From assembly GCA_025351125.1 (NCBI GenBank), contig JANXWN010000060.1, positions 1-7,741 of the forward strand: DNA of 7,741 nucleotides, written 5' to 3'. The notes under the pieces are model-generated. The model made no database searches. It saw only the letters and a list, made by a program, of their open reading frames with translations, and had not been told where the DNA came from. This document shows positions 5,035 through 7,741 of this stretch, piece after piece. Within the stretch, counting starts at the first letter, position 1; every line of letters starts with the position of its first letter. Both the position numbers and the translations under genes were made by a program. The stretch comes from Caulobacteraceae bacterium. GTDB taxonomy: Bacteria > Pseudomonadota > Alphaproteobacteria > Caulobacterales > Caulobacteraceae.

Positions 5035-6741
5035 TCACGGGCGTGGCGAACCCCCGTTATCGCGGCGAGCGTCGATTCGCCGGGCCGGTCGATACAGCCT
5101 CAACGCGGCGCGTTGATTGTTGCTGTAATCCAGGCCGCTCACAGCGCCGACGCTTTGCGCCGCGCGGCCTTTGGCCGTCAGGGCGACCTGGAAGGCGGCC
5201 TCCTGACGCGCCTCGACGATCACGGGACGTCCGTCCGCGATGGCGTCGGCGGCGTCCTGCGCATCGCCCAGCACGGTGTCGGAGGCCAAAAGAAACACCA
5301 GACTCGGTTCCGGATAGCCCGCCACGACGACCGGGCCTGGAACCACGCCCTCCCGCGGGCTGAGGCCGGCGCGGGTCAGGGCTTGCGCGGCGCGATTTGC
5401 GACCCAAAGCGGCTGCAGGCTCGGCGCCAGGGCTCCGATGACAACCGCGTGCGCCGCGATGGCGGCCGCCACGGCCGTCGCCAAAGCGGCCTGGGTCTGC
5501 CGACGCCACAGCAATACCGCTCCGCCCACCCCGGCGACGAGGAACAACACGGCGGCCACAACCGCCCACGCGATGCTCGGGAATCGCCACCACTGCAAAA
5601 CATTCAGAACGGCGGCAACACCGCCGGCGAAAAGCAACCCGCCGCCCAGGAGCAAACCGGCGCCGATCCGCCGCGCCGACGATCCGATCGGCTCGGACAA
5701 AGCGCGCGCCATCAACCAAGCGAGCGCGCCGTAGGCCGGCAGCGTGTAGTGAACCAGTTTGGTGGGGATCACCTCAAACGTCAGCCAGGTCGGAATAAGC
5801 CAACACAGCGCAAAACGCACCGATGGCTCCGCGCGTGCGCGCCATCCCGCGGCCAAGCCCGCGGGGAGCAGCATTGTCGCCGGAAAAAGCAGCAACGGCG
5901 TCAAGACGGCATAAAACCCCGGCGGAGCCCCGTGACCTTCTTGATCACCGAGAAGTTTCGGGACCAAATCGCCGCCGATAGCCGCCCCCCAGAACGCTCC
6001 GCCGGTCGCGACGGTAACCGCCATCGCCCAAGGTCCAACCGCGACCATCATCAGGACGAGACCCCACCCCCAACCCATATCCTTGAACCAAATTATTTTT
6101 CTGTCCCACGCCGCAAGGCTCAGCAGCGTCAGGCCGGCCACCATTGGCCCGACGGGACCCTTGACCAAGACCGACGCGGCCAACGTCAGCCAAAATACCA
6201 ACTTGATCCGCCATGAAATCGGCGCTCCCGCTTGTCCCGCCAAATACATCCGCGCGAGCGCCGCCATCGCCGTCGTCACCACACCGCACAGAACCGCGTC
6301 GGTCGCGGCGATGTTGGCCTCAGTGGACAGCAGGAACGTAGTCCCGAGCAAGCCCCCCGCCACCAAGGCTTGGCCCGGTCGAAGAAACGCCGCCGCGCCC
6401 CAGGCGCAGGCGGCGGCGGCGGCCATGGCGCCGAAAATCGACGGCAGCCGATAAGCCCAAATCGCTCGCATCTCGAGGCTCTGCGTCGCCTCCACCGCCG
6501 CCGCCTGCAGCCAATAAATACCGACGGGTTTTTTGAAGCGCGGCGCGTCCTGAAAATGCGGCGAAACGAAATCTCCGCTTTCGAGCATCTGGGCCGACGC
6601 CTCGGCGAATCGGGATTCGTCGCGGTCCAAGGGCGGTAAGGTCCACAAGCCCGGCAGGCCGGCGAGTAGAGCCAACAGCGCGGCCAACAGCGGACCGCGC
6701 GAACCCGCGCTCCAGGCGTCCAGACGAGAGGTCAGCGTCAT
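5035..6741 (-). CDS. ArnT-like polytopic glycosyltransferase (GT83/PMT clan)
   Basis: A 568-residue inner-membrane protein, close in length to E. coli ArnT (550). This clan transfers a sugar from a polyprenyl-phosphate carrier to an outer-face acceptor such as lipid A. Seen: a first membrane segment at about 17-37; a periplasmic loop with DRDESRFAEASAQML (39-53), whose Asp41-Glu42 fits the catalytic acid and metal positions; APRFKKPVGIYWLQ (66-79), with the conserved Lys-Pro; many further hydrophobic segments; LVKGPVGP and TKLVHYTLPAY motifs; and a soluble C-terminal region from about 460, with GYPEPSLVFLL (465-475). True ArnT adds aminoarabinose, but no arn synthesis genes are here, so the sugar is unknown. 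The ATG at 6741 has no clear Shine-Dalgarno. It is divergent from a polyprenyl-phosphate-sugar-synthase-like gene, the likely donor maker, and 18 bases upstream of ubiK. Confidence 0.92.
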   Translation of the reverse strand: MTLTSRLDAWSAGSRGPLLAALLALLAGLPGLWTLPPLDRDESRFAEASAQMLESGDFVSPHFQDAPRFKKPVGIYWLQAAAVEATQSLEMRAIWAYRLPSIFGAMAAAAACAWGAAAFLRPGQALVAGGLLGTTFLLSTEANIAATDAVLCGVVTTAMAALARMYLAGQAGAPISWRIKLVFWLTLAASVLVKGPVGPMVAGLTLLSLAAWDRKIIWFKDMGWGWGLVLMMVAVGPWAMAVTVATGGAFWGAAIGGDLVPKLLGDQEGHGAPPGFYAVLTPLLLFPATMLLPAGLAAGWRARAEPSVRFALCWLIPTWLTFEVIPTKLVHYTLPAYGALAWLMARALSEPIGSSARRIGAGLLLGGGLLFAGGVAAVLNVLQWWRFPSIAWAVVAAVLFLVAGVGGAVLLWRRQTQAALATAVAAAIAAHAVVIGALAPSLQPLWVANRAAQALTRAGLSPREGVVPGPVVVAGYPEPSLVFLLASDTVLGDAQDAADAIADGRPVIVEARQEAAFQVALTAKGRAAQSVGAVSGLDYSNNQRAALRLYRPARRIDARRDNGGSPRP

Positions 6742-6830
6742 AGCATCGCTTTAACACGCCTGCGATTGTGCACGAACGGGCTCGGCGCGACCTAGCCCGC
6801 GCGACGCCGATTTTTCAGCTATAGAGACTC
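6742..6830. promoter_or_regulatory. Divergent promoter region between ArnT-like and GT2 genes
   Basis: These 89 bases separate the divergent start codons of the two glycosyltransferase genes, so both promoters should lie here. TATAGA at 6820-6825 is a -10-like element for the rightward gene and would place the first transcribed base close to the ATG at 6831; no matching -35 is visible. The inverted repeat at 6777-6799 lies near the middle. No clear leftward promoter could be placed. Confidence 0.5.
6777..6799. repeat. Imperfect inverted repeat in the divergent gap
   Basis: CGGGCT (6777-6782) and AGCCCG (6794-6799) are perfect six-base arms. Inside them, one mismatch (C6783/T6793) is followed by GG/CC pairing (6784-6785 with 6791-6792), leaving a five-base loop, CGCGA. 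No T-run follows on either strand within a few bases, which argues against a terminator. It could be an operator for a dimeric regulator acting on both genes, or a leader hairpin; at this G+C, chance is possible. Confidence 0.35.
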
Positions 6831-7583
6831 ATGAGTTTGGACAATTCACCCCCTCCGGTGGCGAATGGCGAGCCTGTTTATTCCATCGTCGTCCCCGTTT
6901 TGAACGAACAAGGCGCTGCGCCCGCCTTGGCGCGGGAGATTGCCACGGCCTTCGGCGATCGTCTCATCGAAATCCTGTTCGTCGACGACGGGAGCACGGA
7001 CGACACCGTGGCGTTATTGTCAGTGTCGGCCAAGCAGATCCCCCGCCTTCGCATTCTGAGGCATCGCCGGACCGCCGGGCAAAGCCGCGCGATTCGGACC
7101 GGCGTGTTGGCCGCCCGTGCATCGATCATCGTCACGCTGGATGGCGACGGCCAGAACGACCCCGCCGACGCGCCGGCGATGGCCGCGGCGTTGGCGGCCG
7201 ACGCCGGCTTGGGATTGATTGGCGGGGTCAGGAGATTACGACGCGACTCTCGCTCTAAACGCTGGGCGTCCAAAGCCGCCAACGCCATTCGGCGTGGTTT
7301 GCTCGGCGACGGCGCTGAGGATACCGGTTGTGGGCTAAAAGTCTTCCGCCGCGATGCTTATTTGCTGTTGCCCTACTTTGATCACAACCACCGCTATTTG
7401 CCGGCCCTCATGCAGCGCGAAGGATTTCAAGTGGCTTACGTGGGGGTAAATCATAGACAAAGGCAGAACGGACAGTCAAAATATAACAATTGGGCGCGAT
7501 TTTGGGGATCGGTGTCTGACCTCGCGGGCGTAATGTGGTTAGGATCGCGTCGCCGCGACCACGGTGGCGTCGACTCACTGTAG
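6831..7583 (+). CDS. Family 2 glycosyltransferase, DPM1-like polyprenyl-phosphate sugar synthase
   Basis: A 250-residue GT2 enzyme with a GT-A fold. Relatives such as dolichol-phosphate mannose synthase and ArnC move a sugar from a nucleotide donor to a polyprenyl phosphate at the cytoplasmic membrane face. Seen: SIVVPVLNE (18-26), VDDGSTDDT (51-59), the metal-binding DGDGQNDP (104-111), EDTGCGLKVFRR (163-174) and GQSKYNNW near the C-terminus, all typical of the DPM1 subgroup. Unlike ArnC, no pair of C-terminal membrane helices is present; only a short hydrophobic stretch precedes a basic tail, so this is the soluble or peripheral type. It is divergent from the ArnT-like gene, which suggests it makes that enzyme's sugar-lipid donor; the sugar is unknown. 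The ATG has only a weak GAGA upstream. A membrane-protein gene begins eight bases after its TAG. Confidence 0.93.
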   Translation: MSLDNSPPPVANGEPVYSIVVPVLNEQGAAPALAREIATAFGDRLIEILFVDDGSTDDTVALLSVSAKQIPRLRILRHRRTAGQSRAIRTGVLAARASIIVTLDGDGQNDPADAPAMAAALAADAGLGLIGGVRRLRRDSRSKRWASKAANAIRRGLLGDGAEDTGCGLKVFRRDAYLLLPYFDHNHRYLPALMQREGFQVAYVGVNHRQRQNGQSKYNNWARFWGSVSDLAGVMWLGSRRRDHGGVDSL

Positions 7584-7591
7584 GAATCTGG

Positions 7592-7741
7592 ATGTTCGCA
7601 GCCATACCGCTATTGTCGCTACCGGTTACCGCGTACGTCGTGTTTATATTTTTTTTGGACAGCGGCGGACCGCTGCAATCGACTCACGCGCGTTTGACCG
7701 AAACCTTATTTCAGCTCGGAGCCGGCAACGGCGCCGGTTGG
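7592..7741 (+). CDS. Unidentified membrane protein, N-terminal 50 residues (cut by right edge)
   Basis: An open frame of exactly 50 codons starts at an ATG at 7592 and runs off the window. AGGA at 7582-7585, overlapping the TAG of the upstream glycosyltransferase, lies six bases before the ATG, a good ribosome site, and the eight-base gap suggests co-transcription. Residues 1-22 are strongly hydrophobic (FAAIPLLSLP, then TAYVVFIFFL), a membrane segment or uncleaved signal anchor, followed by LDSGGPLQSTHARLTETLF and a glycine-rich stretch. I do not recognise the family. In many alphaproteobacteria I would expect a lipid A biosynthesis N-terminal-domain (LAB_N) protein after such a GT2 gene, but the visible residues do not show that pattern. 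A T8 run lies at 7649-7656. Confidence 0.7.
   Translation, partial: MFAAIPLLSLPVTAYVVFIFFLDSGGPLQSTHARLTETLFQLGAGNGAGW

Noticed and set aside
5113..6216. A 367-codon open frame on the plus strand
   Set aside because: It is antisense to the ArnT-like gene, very rich in Arg, Gln and Pro, and shows no domain; a shadow of the GC-rich coding strand.
1..7741. CRISPR arrays, tRNA or rRNA genes, insertion sequences, phage genes or a new defence system
   Set aside because: No regularly spaced repeats, tRNA-like folds, transposase or integrase motifs, or defence-type domains were seen. All supported genes are ordinary chromosomal metabolic, transport or envelope genes.

Overview
This is a GC-rich window (by eye a little over 60% G+C) with densely packed genes and short gaps. 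Gene content and protein style point to an alphaproteobacterium: an alphaproteobacterial-type YbjN protein, UbiK next to YbjN and ProC, a TetR/COQ9-like protein, and an ArnT-like transferase with a soluble C-terminal region. I cannot name the order or genus. No tRNA, rRNA, CRISPR array, transposase or other mobile element was seen. Ten coding regions are supported, two of them cut by the window edges.

Left part (1-2098). Three minus-strand genes read leftwards: an epoxide-hydrolase-type alpha/beta hydrolase (1174-2043), a short-chain dehydrogenase/reductase (404-1177) and the start of the potassium transporter gene kup (runs off the left edge). The hydrolase and dehydrogenase overlap by ATGA and are probably translationally coupled. 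Divergent to them, across a 59-base gap, lies a fumarylpyruvate-hydrolase-like member of the FAH family (2103-2798). The hydrolase, dehydrogenase and FAH protein look like a small catabolic or detoxifying set, but no substrate can be read from the sequence.

Centre (2825-6741). A minus-strand series, probably one or two operons, reads ArnT-like glycosyltransferase, UbiK, YbjN-domain protein, ProC, TetR/COQ9-like protein. Gaps are 18, 97 and 12 bases, then an 8-base overlap. It mixes envelope glycan transfer, a ubiquinone-synthesis accessory factor, proline synthesis and a helix-turn-helix protein.

Right part (6742-7741). A DPM1-type family 2 glycosyltransferase is divergent from the ArnT-like gene across 89 bases that contain an imperfect inverted repeat. 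The two enzymes form a logical pair: one would make a polyprenyl-phosphate sugar, the other would transfer that sugar to an envelope acceptor. A partial membrane-protein gene follows eight bases later and leaves the window; I do not recognise it.

Most of the window is ordinary chromosomal housekeeping. I found no clear new system. The points most worth a second look are the UbiK / COQ9-like association, the divergent glycosyltransferase pair with its inverted repeat, an unusual ProC motif, and the unidentified gene at the right edge.
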